A stretch of DNA of 53,098 nt from Nocardia veterana NBRC 100344 (GCF_000308855.1 NZ_BAGM01000094.1:1-53098), one strand, 5' to 3'. Positions 8,523 to 17,564 are shown, counted from the first letter of the stretch. Numbers and translations: made by a program. The notes: generated from the letters alone by a model not told the origin.

Positions 8523-9182
8523 CTACTTCTCCTCTGTCGTCGAACTTGCCGCACCATTGCGGTCGGCAAGAGATCGGTCTACGTCTGATGGGGCGTCGGA
8601 GACGCCGATGCCGGGGGTTTCGCTCGCGAATTTCGCAAGTCCCGCCCAGCGAGGGTCCAGTATCTCATGCGTGTGATCCGGACCCGCAATCGCCATCCGC
8701 ACCCCACACTGCGGGCACAGCCCGGCACAGTCGGGTTCGCACAGCGGTTGCAACGGCAGTTCGAGGCCGACGGCGTCGGTGAGCACCGGCTCGATGTCGA
8801 TCATGTCGTCGACGATCCGGTAGATCTCGTCTTCCTCGGTGGTCTGCTCGGTCGCGCTGTCCGGGTAGGCGAACAGCTCGGTGATCTCGAGTTCCAGATC
8901 ATCAGCGAACGACTCCAGACAGCGCGAGCACTCCCCCTCGATCGGTGCCGACACCGAACCGGTGACCAGCACTCCCTCCGAGACCGCCTGCAGGGTCAGA
9001 TCGAGGTCGATCTCGGCACCGGCCGGAATCGCGATCAGATCCAGGCCGATCTTCTCGGGGGCGGTGACGACGCGATGCACCTGCCGGATCGAGCCCGGGG
9101 CACGCCCCAGACTGCGGGTGTCCAGCACGAAATCCGCGTCCGTCTGACGACGACGCGAACCGGAACCGGACTGGGCGGACAT
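8523..9182 (-). CDS. DUF177 (YceD family) protein
   Basis: 219 residues. DUF177 core with the CSRCLE motif, an acidic middle ([18 protein letters not shown]), [23 protein letters not shown] and the cysteine cluster [13 protein letters not shown]. The family is almost always upstream of rpmF and is linked to 23S rRNA accumulation and ribosome assembly. ATG at 9182 gives [12 protein letters not shown]; the frame further upstream has no family match. Orthologue of mycobacterial Rv2926c by context. A C-terminal tail after the DUF177 domain ([17 protein letters not shown]) is not conserved in general. Confidence 0.9.
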   Translation of the reverse strand: MSAQSGSGSRRRQTDADFVLDTRSLGRAPGSIRQVHRVVTAPEKIGLDLIAIPAGAEIDLDLTLQAVSEGVLVTGSVSAPIEGECSRCLESFADDLELEITELFAYPDSATEQTTEEDEIYRIVDDMIDIEPVLTDAVGLELPLQPLCEPDCAGLCPQCGVRMAIAGPDHTHEILDPRWAGLAKFASETPGIGVSDAPSDVDRSLADRNGAASSTTEEK

Positions 9183-9276
9183 CGGACACTCACTCCACGT
9201 TTCGAGGGGGTTTGGGCAACCACTCCACAGTACGCGAACTGCGCCGATCCCCCCAAATCCCGGATCGCCGGCCGGC

Positions 9277-10023
9277 TCAGCGCCGGAAGTCGGCGGCGTA
9301 GTCCGGAATGCCGGTGCCCGAACGCAACTGCTGGCGGCCACGACCCACCGTGCGCAGGGTGGAATGCAGCGTCTCCTCGAAATCGGCCAGCTGGGAGTCG
9401 ACGTACTGATCGCACTCTTCTCGCAGCCGGTCCGCCTCGGTCTGCGCGGCATCGATCAGGCGCGCGGATTCGGCGTGCGCGGCCCGGACCACCTCGGTCT
9501 GCGAAACCAGGCGTTCCTGCTCGGCCTGCCCCTCGGCCACCGAGCGCTCGTAGGAGGCCTGACCGGCGGCGATCATCCGCTCCGATTCGGTGCGGGCGCG
9601 ACCGGTCACCGCCTCGTACTCGGCCTTGCCGTCGGCCACGATCCGCTCGGCCTCGGCCTGCGCGGTGGCGACCAGATGGTCGGCGTGCGCCCGCGCCTCG
9701 GCGACCATGCGGTCGGCGTGCGCCTTGGCATCGGCGAGCAGCCGATCGGCCTCTTCCCGCGCGCTGCCGACGGTCTGCTCGGCCTGCTCGTTGGCGCCGG
9801 TGACGGTCGCCTCGGCCGAATTGCGGGCGTCGGAGACGATCTTGTCGCGATGATCGAGGACGTCCTGGGCGTCGTCGAGCTCACCGGGCAGGGCTTCCCG
9901 CACATCGTCGAGGAGCTCGAGCACGTCGCCGCGCGGCACGATGCAATTGCGGGTCGGCGGGATACCCCGTGCCTCTTCGACGATCGCGACCAGTTCGTCG
10001 AGTGCCTCGAATACGCGGTACAT
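9277..10023 (-). CDS. sepIVA: SepIVA, DivIVA-like septation/cell-wall factor
   Basis: 248 residues, beginning MYRVFEALDELVAIVEEARG, nearly the same as mycobacterial Rv2927c/SepIVA. A short DivIVA-like N-terminus with GDVLELLDDVREALPGELDDA is followed by a long Ala/Glu/Arg coiled coil (about residues 55-220) of repeated A-D/E-R-x-V/L-A-D-A heptads, ending RTVGRGRQQLRSGTGI. SepIVA is a cytoplasmic scaffold for septation and polar peptidoglycan synthesis in mycobacteria. The ATG at 10023 was chosen from this homology; upstream in-frame Val codons are GTC, not GTG. It stands beside the DUF177-rpmF-rnc-mutM block as in M. tuberculosis. Confidence 0.92.
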   Translation of the reverse strand: MYRVFEALDELVAIVEEARGIPPTRNCIVPRGDVLELLDDVREALPGELDDAQDVLDHRDKIVSDARNSAEATVTGANEQAEQTVGSAREEADRLLADAKAHADRMVAEARAHADHLVATAQAEAERIVADGKAEYEAVTGRARTESERMIAAGQASYERSVAEGQAEQERLVSQTEVVRAAHAESARLIDAAQTEADRLREECDQYVDSQLADFEETLHSTLRTVGRGRQQLRSGTGIPDYAADFRR

Positions 10024-10206
10024 CCTGCTGACCCCACTCTCCTGCCGAACTTTCGCGGCGAATACGTGCCACGACGGCCTTTTACTGCCTTGGCCCAGTC
10101 TGCCCGTCTGCCGCGTGTCTGCCCAGATCACCATCGGTGTGTCGGATGGTGTTTCCTATCCCACAGGAATCAAGTGGAGGGAATCTCTCCGCTTGGTGCT
10201 ATCTTT

Positions 10207-10220
10207 CTACCGAGCGGTAG
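10207..10220. promoter_or_regulatory. Near-palindrome upstream of the GtrA-like gene (possible operator)
   Basis: CTACCG and CGGTAG arms separated by AG. The form, an ACCGNNCGGT-type core, resembles operators of TetR-family repressors, but no regulator gene lies nearby. It sits 53 bases before the GtrA-like start, in the space between divergent sepIVA and GtrA-like genes. No regulator is identified. Confidence 0.35.
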
Positions 10221-10272
10221 ACCAGCCGGACCGTCGACGCTCGACGCCCGGCACTGTGCGATCGGAACGACA

Positions 10273-10833
10273 ATGGTTGTCCTTTATCCGGCACCTCCGG
10301 GGCTGTGGGTGGACCCACAACCCGGCCCGGGCGTATCCCGCCTACACAGCGAACTGTCGGCCGAGACCCCGGAACCGCAGCACTCCCCGCCCCGCGGCCG
10401 CACCCTCGGCGTTCGCGCCTCGGCCGCCCGATTCGCCGACTATCTGCGCGGGGATCACTGGCTTCCGCAACTGATTCGGTTCGCCCTGGTCGGCGGCTTC
10501 AGCAATATCGGCTATTTCCTGCTGTTCCTGGCCTGCTACGGCGGCGGTCCGCAGCTCGCCAACCTCGTCGGTTCCATCATCAGCACCGCCCTGGCCAACG
10601 AACTGCATCGCCGCCTCACCTTCCATGCCGCCGATCGGGTCGGCTGGCTGGCCGCACAGCTCGAGGGCGGCGGACTGGCACTGGCGGGCCTGGCCATCAC
10701 CTCCGGAGCGTTGGCGATTCTGGATATCGTCGCGCCCGGATTGGGCGATGTCACCGAGGCGATGGCGGTCATCGGGATCACCGCGGCGGTCGGCACGTTG
10801 CGCTTTCTCACCCTGCGCCTCTGGGTGTTCTGA
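10273..10833 (+). CDS. GtrA-like membrane protein
   Basis: 186 residues. After a Pro-rich cytoplasmic N-terminus (about 65 residues) come four hydrophobic segments starting at LIRFALVGGFSNIGYFLLFLA, the GtrA family opening, and ending TLRFLTLRLWVF. GtrA-like proteins are thought to flip or pass polyprenyl-linked sugars across the membrane for wall or lipid glycosylation; the sugar here is unknown. The long N-terminal extension is common in actinobacterial members. ATG at 10273 is the first plausible start; ribosome site weak (GGAACGA). Runs divergently from sepIVA. Confidence 0.82.
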   Translation: MVVLYPAPPGLWVDPQPGPGVSRLHSELSAETPEPQHSPPRGRTLGVRASAARFADYLRGDHWLPQLIRFALVGGFSNIGYFLLFLACYGGGPQLANLVGSIISTALANELHRRLTFHAADRVGWLAAQLEGGGLALAGLAITSGALAILDIVAPGLGDVTEAMAVIGITAAVGTLRFLTLRLWVF

Positions 10834-10972
10834 CCGCGCGCACCGCGACCTCGACAGTTATGTACGGGGTGCGGCTGCAACCTGGTCATTTGTGCAAGGA
10901 ACCGAGGCGGGTTACCCCACGTCCTAACTCAGCAAACGTCGTTGCGGGTTCTCATCGTGGGAGGTTCGCCCT

Positions 10973-11125
10973 ATGCACCACAATTCGGGATGCCGGACGG
11001 ATTGGCGCACCGGTCTGCGCACGGTTTCGTCGTTGCCCCGGGCGGGATTTCGCCGGGCCGAGCCGTGCCGGGCATTGCCGGCGCATCCGCACCGGCGCCC
11101 GCACACCGATCCCGGTCCGCGATGA
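10973..11125 (+). CDS. Possible small ORF (50 residues) coupled to the AbiEi-like gene
   Basis: ATG at 10973 with GGGAGG at 10959-10964, eight bases away, an ideal ribosome site. It codes for a 50-residue Arg/His/Pro-rich peptide (starts MHHNSGCRTDW, ends HTDPGPR) and stops with TGA at 11123-11125, overlapping the ATG of the next gene (ATGA at 11122-11125). No family recognised; the composition is also what random high-GC sequence gives. It could be a translated leader that couples translation of the downstream gene. Confidence 0.3.
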   Translation: MHHNSGCRTDWRTGLRTVSSLPRAGFRRAEPCRALPAHPHRRPHTDPGPR

Positions 11126-12162
11126 ACAGCGGAAACGGATCCGCTGCCGGGCGGAATCGGGCTGGGGGCGGGGCGGTCTCGGATCACGCGCCGGGTCGAT
11201 GGCTCCAGGACGGAGTGCATCGGCGCCGGGACGTCGTCTCGGTCGGAGGTAGCGACCACGAGATTCGGCGCCGGTGCGCCGGGGGCAGTTGGCGACGCCT
11301 GCGGCGCGGCGCGTACGCGGAATCGGCGATGCTCACCGGACTGGATGCGGTCGCCCGCCACCGGCTGCAGGTCGCGGCACTGCTGCCGGAGATGGCGGCG
11401 GGCGCCGTGGTGAGCCATCAGTCCGCGGCGGTGCTGCTGGGCGCGCCAATCCCGCCCGGCCTGCTCGACCGCGTCCACGTCACCCGAAACCGCCGCTACG
11501 GTGGCCGGATCAAGGCCGGGCTCAAAGTCCACTGCGCGCCGGTCGACCGGGTGGCCGAACTGGGCGGCCGGCTGATCACGTCGCCGGCGCGAACGGTGGT
11601 AGACCTGGCCCGCACCATTCCGTTCGCCGCCGCCGTCGTCGTCGGTGACGCGCTCGTCCGCGAATTCGGTCTCACCGCAGACGGTCTCGGGCGAGAGCTC
11701 GAGTTCGCTCGGCGACGGCGCGGAGCCGAGGTGGGCCGGCGAGTGGTGGCCTTCCTCGATCCGCGCAGCGGCGGCGTCGCCCACTCCCGGGCCCGGGTAC
11801 TGCTGCATCACCTCGGGCTCCCGCCGGCGGCCGCGGGCGGGCTGGTCTGCGGCGACGGATCGGTACTGGGCTGGGTGGACCTGTATCTGCGTGGCACCGG
11901 TGTGGTGATCACCCTCGCCGACCCCACCGGGCCACCCCACCCGGTCGCCGGTGCGAGTCGGCCCGCACCGCCACCCGACGCTACGCTGTTGCGGCGCTAC
12001 GGCTTTCACCACATCCGCACCACAGGGCGCGAGTTGCGAAATGGAGCGGCGGCGAGCCGAATCCGTGCCGCACTCGCCGAGAGCAGGCAGGCGCCCCCGC
12101 ACGGTGACATCCGGCCCGCGCCGCTGCCGCCGGCGACGCCGCTACCGCTGCGCCCGCTGTGA
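11122..12162 (+). CDS. AbiEi antitoxin-like/DUF559-like protein
   Basis: 346 residues from the ATG at 11122. The N-terminal part (WLQDGVHRRRDVV, HEIRRRCAGGSWRRLRRGAY) matches the winged-helix, AbiEi-type N-terminus of a large actinobacterial family. The middle has AGAVVSHQSAAVLLGAPIPP and ITSPARTVVDLARTI, typical of the same family. The C-terminal part corresponds to a DUF559/Vsr-like endonuclease fold, but the usual VDLAW..VEYDG metal site reads VDLYLRGTGVVITLAD, so catalytic acids look lost. No toxin partner gene (AbiEii) is adjacent, so a toxin-antitoxin role is not supported. Function unknown. A long opposite-strand frame (10924-12102) is its shadow. Confidence 0.7.
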   Translation: MNSGNGSAAGRNRAGGGAVSDHAPGRWLQDGVHRRRDVVSVGGSDHEIRRRCAGGSWRRLRRGAYAESAMLTGLDAVARHRLQVAALLPEMAAGAVVSHQSAAVLLGAPIPPGLLDRVHVTRNRRYGGRIKAGLKVHCAPVDRVAELGGRLITSPARTVVDLARTIPFAAAVVVGDALVREFGLTADGLGRELEFARRRRGAEVGRRVVAFLDPRSGGVAHSRARVLLHHLGLPPAAAGGLVCGDGSVLGWVDLYLRGTGVVITLADPTGPPHPVAGASRPAPPPDATLLRRYGFHHIRTTGRELRNGAAASRIRAALAESRQAPPHGDIRPAPLPPATPLPLRPL

Positions 12163-12303
12163 AGGTCGGCGACCGGGCCACCGCCGAGCGGAACCACCGG
12201 CCCGCTGGGCGCCGTTGCGCGGGCCGGGCGGATCCAGGCTTCCGGGCCGAATTGCGGGTGTGGAAGCGGCCACTCCCGTCCGCTGCGCCGGGTGCGGACC
12301 TGT

Positions 12304-12309
12304 TAGCGT
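12304..12309 (+). promoter_or_regulatory. Putative -10 element of coaD (leaderless)
   Basis: TAGCGT followed by exactly six bases and then the coaD ATG at 12316. There is no ribosome site between, so transcription probably starts at the A of the start codon. Confidence 0.5.
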
Positions 12310-12315
12310 CGCACC

Positions 12316-12801
12316 ATGGCTGGAGCACTGTGCCCCGGGTCCTTCGATCCGGTGACCAACGGGCATCTCGATGTCATCTCGCGCGCGGCCGCGCAATTCG
12401 ACGAGGTGGTCGTGACCGTGATGATCAACAAGAGCAAACAGGGCATGTTCAGCGTCGACGAGCGGATCGAGATGTTGCGCGAGGCGACCTCGGACCTGCC
12501 CAACGTGCGGATCGAATCCTGGTACGGACTGCTGGTCGATTTCGCGCGGGAGCAGGGCATCACCGCCATCGTGAAGGGGCTGCGCGATGCCACCGATTTC
12601 GGTTACGAACTGCAGATGGCGCAGATGAACAAGAAGCTGTCGGGTGTCGACACCTACTTCTTGGCGACCAACCCGGCCTACAGCTTCCTGTCCAGCTCGC
12701 TGGTCAAGGAGGTCGCGACCTTCGGCGGCGATGTCACCGACATGCTGCCGCCGGCCGTGCACAAGCGCCTGCTGGCCCGTATCGCCGAGCGCCGCGGCTG
12801 A
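12316..12801 (+). CDS. coaD: Phosphopantetheine adenylyltransferase
   Basis: 161 residues. Nucleotidyltransferase motif [14 protein letters not shown] (T-x-G-H with His17) and the second nucleotide-binding segment [19 protein letters not shown]. Catalyses transfer of AMP from ATP to 4'-phosphopantetheine, the fourth step of coenzyme A synthesis. ATG at 12316 gives the canonical [12 protein letters not shown]. Converges with rsmD, its usual neighbour in actinobacteria, and shares the intergenic 12802-12885 with it. Confidence 0.97.
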   Translation: MAGALCPGSFDPVTNGHLDVISRAAAQFDEVVVTVMINKSKQGMFSVDERIEMLREATSDLPNVRIESWYGLLVDFAREQGITAIVKGLRDATDFGYELQMAQMNKKLSGVDTYFLATNPAYSFLSSSLVKEVATFGGDVTDMLPPAVHKRLLARIAERRG

Positions 12802-12885
12802 GTCGTCACCGCCGCGGCGGGAGCGACCGCCGCGGTGACCCGCCCGCCACGGGCGACGCTGCCCGAGCCGGTCCCAGGTCCGGCG

Positions 12886-13443
12886 TCAACCGCGGTATTC
12901 CGCGAGATCGATCCGGGTTTCGCCGTATCGCCGCGGTTTCAGCGGCGAATACCCTGTCGGCCAGGTAGTTTCCGGTGATCGAGCCGACCGTTCGACGACG
13001 ATCAGCGCGTCCTCGTACAGCCAGCCGTTGGTCGACAACGCCCGCAGGTCGGCCTCGACGGCTGCGTCGGCAACCGCGTACGGCGGGTCGGACAGCACCA
13101 AGTCGTACGGTTCGGCTGGTGTTGTCGCCAGCACGGAAGCGACTGCGCCCGAGCGTAATTCGGCGCCCGGTACATCCAGATCCGCGATATTTCCGCGAAT
13201 CACCGCGGTCGCCTTGCGATCGGATTCGACCAGCAGCGCATGGGACGCACCGCGCGACAGCGCCTCCAGCCCCAGAGCACCGGAACCGGCGTAGAGGTCG
13301 AGCACCCGGATGCCGTCGAAATCCATGCGCGCGGCGAGCGCGTTGAACAGCGCTTCGCGCACCCGGTCCGAGGTGGGCCTGGTGCCCGCGGGCGGGACCC
13401 GCAACCGCCGGCCGCCGGCCGTGCCCGCGACGATCCGAGTCAC
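12886..13443 (-). CDS. rsmD: 16S rRNA (guanine(966)-N(2))-methyltransferase RsmD
   Basis: 185 residues. Starts VTRIVAGTAGGRRL, the RsmD opening; SAM-binding loop DLYAGSGALG (49-58) and catalytic motif SDPPYA (DPPY at 119-122). Methylates G966 of 16S rRNA on the small subunit. GTG at 13443 is preceded by GGAGGAACC, which fixes the start. Follows pyc by 159 bases, the order pyc-rsmD-coaD being that of M. tuberculosis Rv2967c-Rv2965c. Confidence 0.94.
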   Translation of the reverse strand: MTRIVAGTAGGRRLRVPPAGTRPTSDRVREALFNALAARMDFDGIRVLDLYAGSGALGLEALSRGASHALLVESDRKATAVIRGNIADLDVPGAELRSGAVASVLATTPAEPYDLVLSDPPYAVADAAVEADLRALSTNGWLYEDALIVVERSARSPETTWPTGYSPLKPRRYGETRIDLAEYRG

Positions 13444-13602
13444 CGCGGTTCCTCCGCCACCGCACGCCGAGCCGCGCGGCGCGGTCGGCTCCGACCGCGC
13501 GACGACAGCGACCGGCCCGCCGGCAGCTGGTGGGCGCAAGCGAGCGCGTGACCGATCACCGACCGCCCTCGTCCCGCGCCCGATTGTGGCCGATCCGCAC
13601 CG

Positions 13603-16600
13603 TCATTCGGCCGCGGTCTCGTTCGTGCGCAGTTCCACGAGCAAGTCACCGCCCTCGACCTGCTGCACCGGTCCGATCGCCACGCGGGCGACGACACCGG
13701 CACGAGGTGCGGTGATCGCGGCCTCCATCTTCATCGCCTCGATGGTGCCCACCGTCTCACCGGCGGAGACCGTATCGCCTTCGCCGACGGTCAGAGTGAC
13801 CACACCGGCGAACGGCGCCGCGATATGACCGGCGTTGTTCTTGTCGGCCTTCTCCGCCGCCGGGATCTCGCTGGCGATCGACCGGTCACGCACCTGCACC
13901 GGCCGCAGCTGACCGTTGAGGATGCACATGACCGTGCGCATACCCCGCTCGTCCGGCTCGGAGATCGCCTCCAGGCCGATGAGCAGCGTGACGCCCTTCT
14001 CCAGCTCGACCCGATGCTCCTCACCGTGGCGCAGACCGTAGAAGAACTGGTTCGCCGACAGTCCGGTGGTGTCGCCGTACTTCTCCCGGTGCGCCAGGAA
14101 TTCGGCGGTCGGTCCGGGAAACAGCAAGCGGTTCAACGTTTCTCGTCGCTGCTGCGAGGTGCCGGCCAGGGCGGCCGAATCCTCGGCGGTGAGCGGCACT
14201 TCCGGCTTCGCCGGGCCCCGGCCCTCGAGGGCGCGGCTGCGGAACGGTTCGGGCCAGCCACCGGCGGGGGTGCCGAGTTCGCCACGCAGGAAGCCGATCA
14301 CGGAATCGGGGATGTCGTAGCGGGCCGGGTCGGCGGCGAAGTCGTCGACGTCGACACCCGATCCCACCAGCGACAGCGCCAGATCACCGACCACCTTCGA
14401 CGACGGTGTCACCTTCACCAGCCGGCCCAGCAGACGGTCCGCGGCCGCGTATTTCGCCTCCACCTCTTCGAACCGGTCACCCAGCCCGAGCGCGATCGCC
14501 TGCTGCCGCAGATTCGACAACTGCCCACCGGGAATCTCGTGGTGGTAGACGCGGCCGGTCGGCCCCGGCAAGCCGGACTCGAACGGCGCGTACACCTTTC
14601 GCAGCGCCTCCCAGTACGGCTCCAGATCGCAGACCGCGTCGAGACTCAACCCGGTGTCGTACGGCGAATGCGCGGCCGCGGCGACGATCGCCGACAGCGC
14701 GGGCTGGCTGGTGGTGCCGGCCATCGGCGCACTCGCCCCGTCCACGGCGTCCGCACCGGCCTGCCACGCCGCGAGATAGGTCGCGAGCTGACCGCCCGGG
14801 GTGTCGTGCGTGTGGACGTGCACCGGCAGATCGAAGTTGCTCCGCAGCGCCGTCACCAGGGTGTGCGCGGCCGGCGCCCGCAGCAGCCCGGCCATGTCCT
14901 TGATGCCGATGACATGCGCACCGGCCTCGACGATCTGCTCGGCCAGTTTCAGGTAGTAGTCGAGGGTGTAGAGGTTCTCGTTCGGATCCGACAGGTCGCC
15001 GGTGTAGGAGAGGGCGACTTCGGCGATCGCCGTACCGGTTTCGCGGACCGCGTCGATCGCCGGCCGCATCTGGTCCACGTTGTTGAGCGCGTCGAAGATA
15101 CGGAAGATATCGATCCCGGTATCGGTGGCCTCGCGCACGAAGGCCCGGGTCACCTCCTCCGGGTACGGGGTGTAGCCCACCGTGTTGCGGCCGCGCAGCA
15201 GCATCTGCAGGCAGATGTTCGGAATCGCCTCGCGCAGGGCGGCCAGGCGCTCCCACGGATCCTCGTACAGGAACCGCAGCGCCACATCGTAGGTCGCGCC
15301 GCCCCAGCATTCGACCGAGAGCAGCTCCGGGGTCATCCGAGCGACGTGGCCCGCGACCGTCAGCAGGCCGCGCGTGCGTACCCGGGTGGCCAGCAGGGAT
15401 TGATGGGCGTCGCGGAAGGTCGTATCCGTCACCCCGACCGCGTCCCGTTCGCGCAGCCACCGCGCGAAACCCTCCGGACCCAGTTCGAGCAACCGCTGCC
15501 GCGTCCCGTCCGGCGGCGGCGCGCTCAGGTCGATGGCCGGCAGTTTGTCGTGCGGATAGACCGCGGTCGGGCGTTCGCCGTGCGGCTTGTTCACGGTCAC
15601 GTCCGCGAGGTAGCGCAGGATGCGGGTGCCGCGGTCGGCGGAACCGCGCTGGGTCAGCAGTTCGGGCCGTTCGTCGATGAACGAGGTGGTGATCCGTCCG
15701 GCCCGGAAATCCGGATCGTCGAGCACCGCCTGCAGGAACGGAATGTTGGTGGCCACACCGCGAATCCGGAATTCCGCGACCGCGCGCCGGGCCCGGGCCA
15801 CCGCCGCGCCGAAGTCCCGCCCGCGGCAGGTCAGCTTCACCAGCATGGAGTCGAAGTGCGCGCCGACCTCGGCGCCGAGGTTCGCGCCGCCGTCGAGCCG
15901 GATACCGCCGCCGCCCGGCGACCGATAAGCGGTGATGCGACCGGTGTCGGGACGGAATCCGTTGGCCGGATCCTCGGTCGTGATCCGGCACTGCAGTGCG
16001 GCGCCGTGGATGGATACCGTCTCCTGGCTCAGTCCCAGATCGGTCAGCGTCTCCCCCGCCGCGATCCGCAGCTGCGCCTGCACCAGGTCGACGTCGGTGA
16101 TCTCCTCGGTGACGGTGTGCTCGACCTGGATCCGCGGATTCATCTCGATGAACACGTGCTGTCCGCGCTCGTCGAGCAGGAATTCCACGGTCCCGGCGCA
16201 CGAGTAGCCGATCTGTCGCGCGAAGGCCACCGCGTCCGCGCAAATCCGTTCGCGCAGTGCGGGATCCAGGTTCGGCGCGGGCGCGAGCTCGATCACCTTC
16301 TGATGCCGCCGCTGCAGCGAGCAGTCGCGCTCGAACAGATGCATCACATTGCCGTGCTGGTCGGCGAGGATCTGCACCTCGATATGGCGCGGATTGATCA
16401 CCGCTTGCTCGAGGAAGACGGTCGGGTCGCCGAAGGCGGACTCGGCCTCCCGCATCGCCGCCTCGATCGCCTCCCGCAGCTGGACCCGGTCGCCGACGCG
16501 ACGCATACCGCGGCCGCCACCGCCGGCAACCGCTTTGACGAAGACCGGGAACTGCATCGACTCCGCCGCGGCGAGCAATTCGTCCACATCGGCCGACGGC

Positions 16601-17007
16601 GCGCTGGAGGTCAGCACCGGCAGCCCGGCGGCCTTGGCCGCGGCGATCGCCCGCGCCTTGTTACCGGTGAGTTCGAGCACCTCGGCCGAGGGGCCGATGA
16701 AGGTGATGCCCTCGGCCGCGCACGCCGCGGCCAGATCCGGATTCTCCGACAGGAACCCGTAACCGGGGTAGACGGCGTCGGCGCCGGCCGACTTCGCCGC
16801 GTTCACGATTTCCGAGATCGACAGATACGCCCGCACCGGATGACCGGGGACGCCGATCTGGTACGACTCGTCGGCCTTGAGCCGGTGCACCGAGTTGCGG
16901 TCCTCGTACGGGAACACCGCCACCGTTCCGATGCCGAGTTCGTAGGCGGCGCGGAAAGCGCGAATGGCGATTTCCCCCCGGTTGGCGACCAGCACTTTGG
17001 AGAACAT
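13603..17007 (-). CDS. pyc: Pyruvate carboxylase
   Basis: 1134 residues, full length for single-chain pyruvate carboxylase. Order: biotin carboxylase domain (MFSKVLVANRGEIAIR; ATP loop AGGGGRGM at 161-168; EMNPRIQVEHTVTEE near 288-302), carboxyltransferase domain starting at DTTFRDAHQS (528-537) with VECWGGATYDVALRF, then the biotinyl domain with EAMKMEA (Lys1093). Carboxylates pyruvate to oxaloacetate, feeding the TCA cycle and gluconeogenesis. The start is the ATG at 17007; TACCTT ends six bases before it, and no ribosome site is seen, so the message looks leaderless. The long opposite-strand frame 13825-17031 is a codon-bias shadow. Confidence 0.97.
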   Translation of the reverse strand: MFSKVLVANRGEIAIRAFRAAYELGIGTVAVFPYEDRNSVHRLKADESYQIGVPGHPVRAYLSISEIVNAAKSAGADAVYPGYGFLSENPDLAAACAAEGITFIGPSAEVLELTGNKARAIAAAKAAGLPVLTSSAPSADVDELLAAAESMQFPVFVKAVAGGGGRGMRRVGDRVQLREAIEAAMREAESAFGDPTVFLEQAVINPRHIEVQILADQHGNVMHLFERDCSLQRRHQKVIELAPAPNLDPALRERICADAVAFARQIGYSCAGTVEFLLDERGQHVFIEMNPRIQVEHTVTEEITDVDLVQAQLRIAAGETLTDLGLSQETVSIHGAALQCRITTEDPANGFRPDTGRITAYRSPGGGGIRLDGGANLGAEVGAHFDSMLVKLTCRGRDFGAAVARARRAVAEFRIRGVATNIPFLQAVLDDPDFRAGRITTSFIDERPELLTQRGSADRGTRILRYLADVTVNKPHGERPTAVYPHDKLPAIDLSAPPPDGTRQRLLELGPEGFARWLRERDAVGVTDTTFRDAHQSLLATRVRTRGLLTVAGHVARMTPELLSVECWGGATYDVALRFLYEDPWERLAALREAIPNICLQMLLRGRNTVGYTPYPEEVTRAFVREATDTGIDIFRIFDALNNVDQMRPAIDAVRETGTAIAEVALSYTGDLSDPNENLYTLDYYLKLAEQIVEAGAHVIGIKDMAGLLRAPAAHTLVTALRSNFDLPVHVHTHDTPGGQLATYLAAWQAGADAVDGASAPMAGTTSQPALSAIVAAAAHSPYDTGLSLDAVCDLEPYWEALRKVYAPFESGLPGPTGRVYHHEIPGGQLSNLRQQAIALGLGDRFEEVEAKYAAADRLLGRLVKVTPSSKVVGDLALSLVGSGVDVDDFAADPARYDIPDSVIGFLRGELGTPAGGWPEPFRSRALEGRGPAKPEVPLTAEDSAALAGTSQQRRETLNRLLFPGPTAEFLAHREKYGDTTGLSANQFFYGLRHGEEHRVELEKGVTLLIGLEAISEPDERGMRTVMCILNGQLRPVQVRDRSIASEIPAAEKADKNNAGHIAAPFAGVVTLTVGEGDTVSAGETVGTIEAMKMEAAITAPRAGVVARVAIGPVQQVEGGDLLVELRTNETAAE

Positions 17008-17013
17008 TCGACC

Positions 17014-17019
17014 AAGGTA
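17014..17019 (-). promoter_or_regulatory. Putative -10 element of pyc (leaderless)
   Basis: On the minus strand TACCTT, six bases, then ATG at 17007. Same geometry as at coaD and the IclR gene. Confidence 0.45.
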
Positions 17020-17144
17020 CCTGGCCGGTGAGCTGGGGCGAAACGTGAATGCGGCTTCGCAGCGATCCTCACAAACCGCACTCCGGGATCTGCGAAGTTG
17101 TGTTGTCCTCGCCGAAACATTTCCGCACACCACGGCCGGGGCCG

Positions 17145-17174
17145 TTTCACACCGCGGGCGGTGTCGATTATTGT
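17145..17174 (+). promoter_or_regulatory. Putative promoter of the metE riboswitch transcript
   Basis: TTTCAC (17145-17150), 18-base spacer, TATTGT (17169-17174). This would start the transcript near 17181, just before the riboswitch. Confidence 0.45.
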
Positions 17175-17189
17175 CGGTGACGCAGCTGG

Positions 17190-17420
17190 TTCGCTGCGAA
17201 CGACGAGTTGGAGCCCCGAGCGTCGCGCGCAGTGTCGAAACCGGCCCACCACGGGCCGGCGAGAGGGAACCCGGTGGGAATCCGGGACTGTCCCGCAGCG
17301 GTGAACAGGAACGACCGCCGTCATGAGCACTGGAACTTCCGGGAAGCGACGGCCAGTAGGCCGATCCGGGGCATATCCCCGCAGACGATGCCTGTGAGTC
17401 CGAAGACCTGCCGGTTGTGC
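17190..17420 (+). ncRNA. Cobalamin (B12) riboswitch upstream of metE
   Basis: Conserved cobalamin-aptamer elements in order: AGGGAACCCGGTGGGAATCC (17264-17283), GACTGTCCCGCAGCGGTGA (around 17286-17304), and the B12 box AGTCCGAAGACCTGCC (17397-17412). Variable stems fill the space between. Ends are approximate. It lies about 150 bases upstream of metE, the B12-independent methionine synthase, so it should switch metE off when cobalamin is present and a MetH route is available, as known for mycobacterial metE. Confidence 0.93.
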
Positions 17421-17478
17421 CGGATACGCCGTATTCGGCGGCCACCGCCTCGTGGATCGGGCGGTCGGGCCCGGTGCC

Positions 17479-17507
17479 CACCGGATCATCCGGTGCGACA
17501 CGGTTTT
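17479..17507 (+). terminator. Hairpin in the metE leader (possible riboswitch expression platform)
   Basis: CACCGGA, loop TCA, TCCGGTG (17479-17495), then a short T-run at 17503-17507. It lies between the aptamer and the metE ribosome site, so it could be the terminator that forms when cobalamin is bound. The eight-base gap before the T-run makes it imperfect as an intrinsic terminator. Confidence 0.4.
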
Positions 17508-17564
17508 TCGGGGCTTCGTCCGTCGTAGGGCGGTGACCAGTGGCTTCCAGTACTGGAGAACACC

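Noticed and set aside
10924..12102. Minus-strand open frame of 392 codons opposite the AbiEi-like gene
   Set aside because: The plus strand carries recognisable family motifs and normal codon use; this one has none.
13825..17031. Plus-strand open frame of 1068 codons
   Set aside because: It lies antisense to pyc, whose domains and biotin site are unmistakable; long antisense frames are expected from GC-rich third positions.
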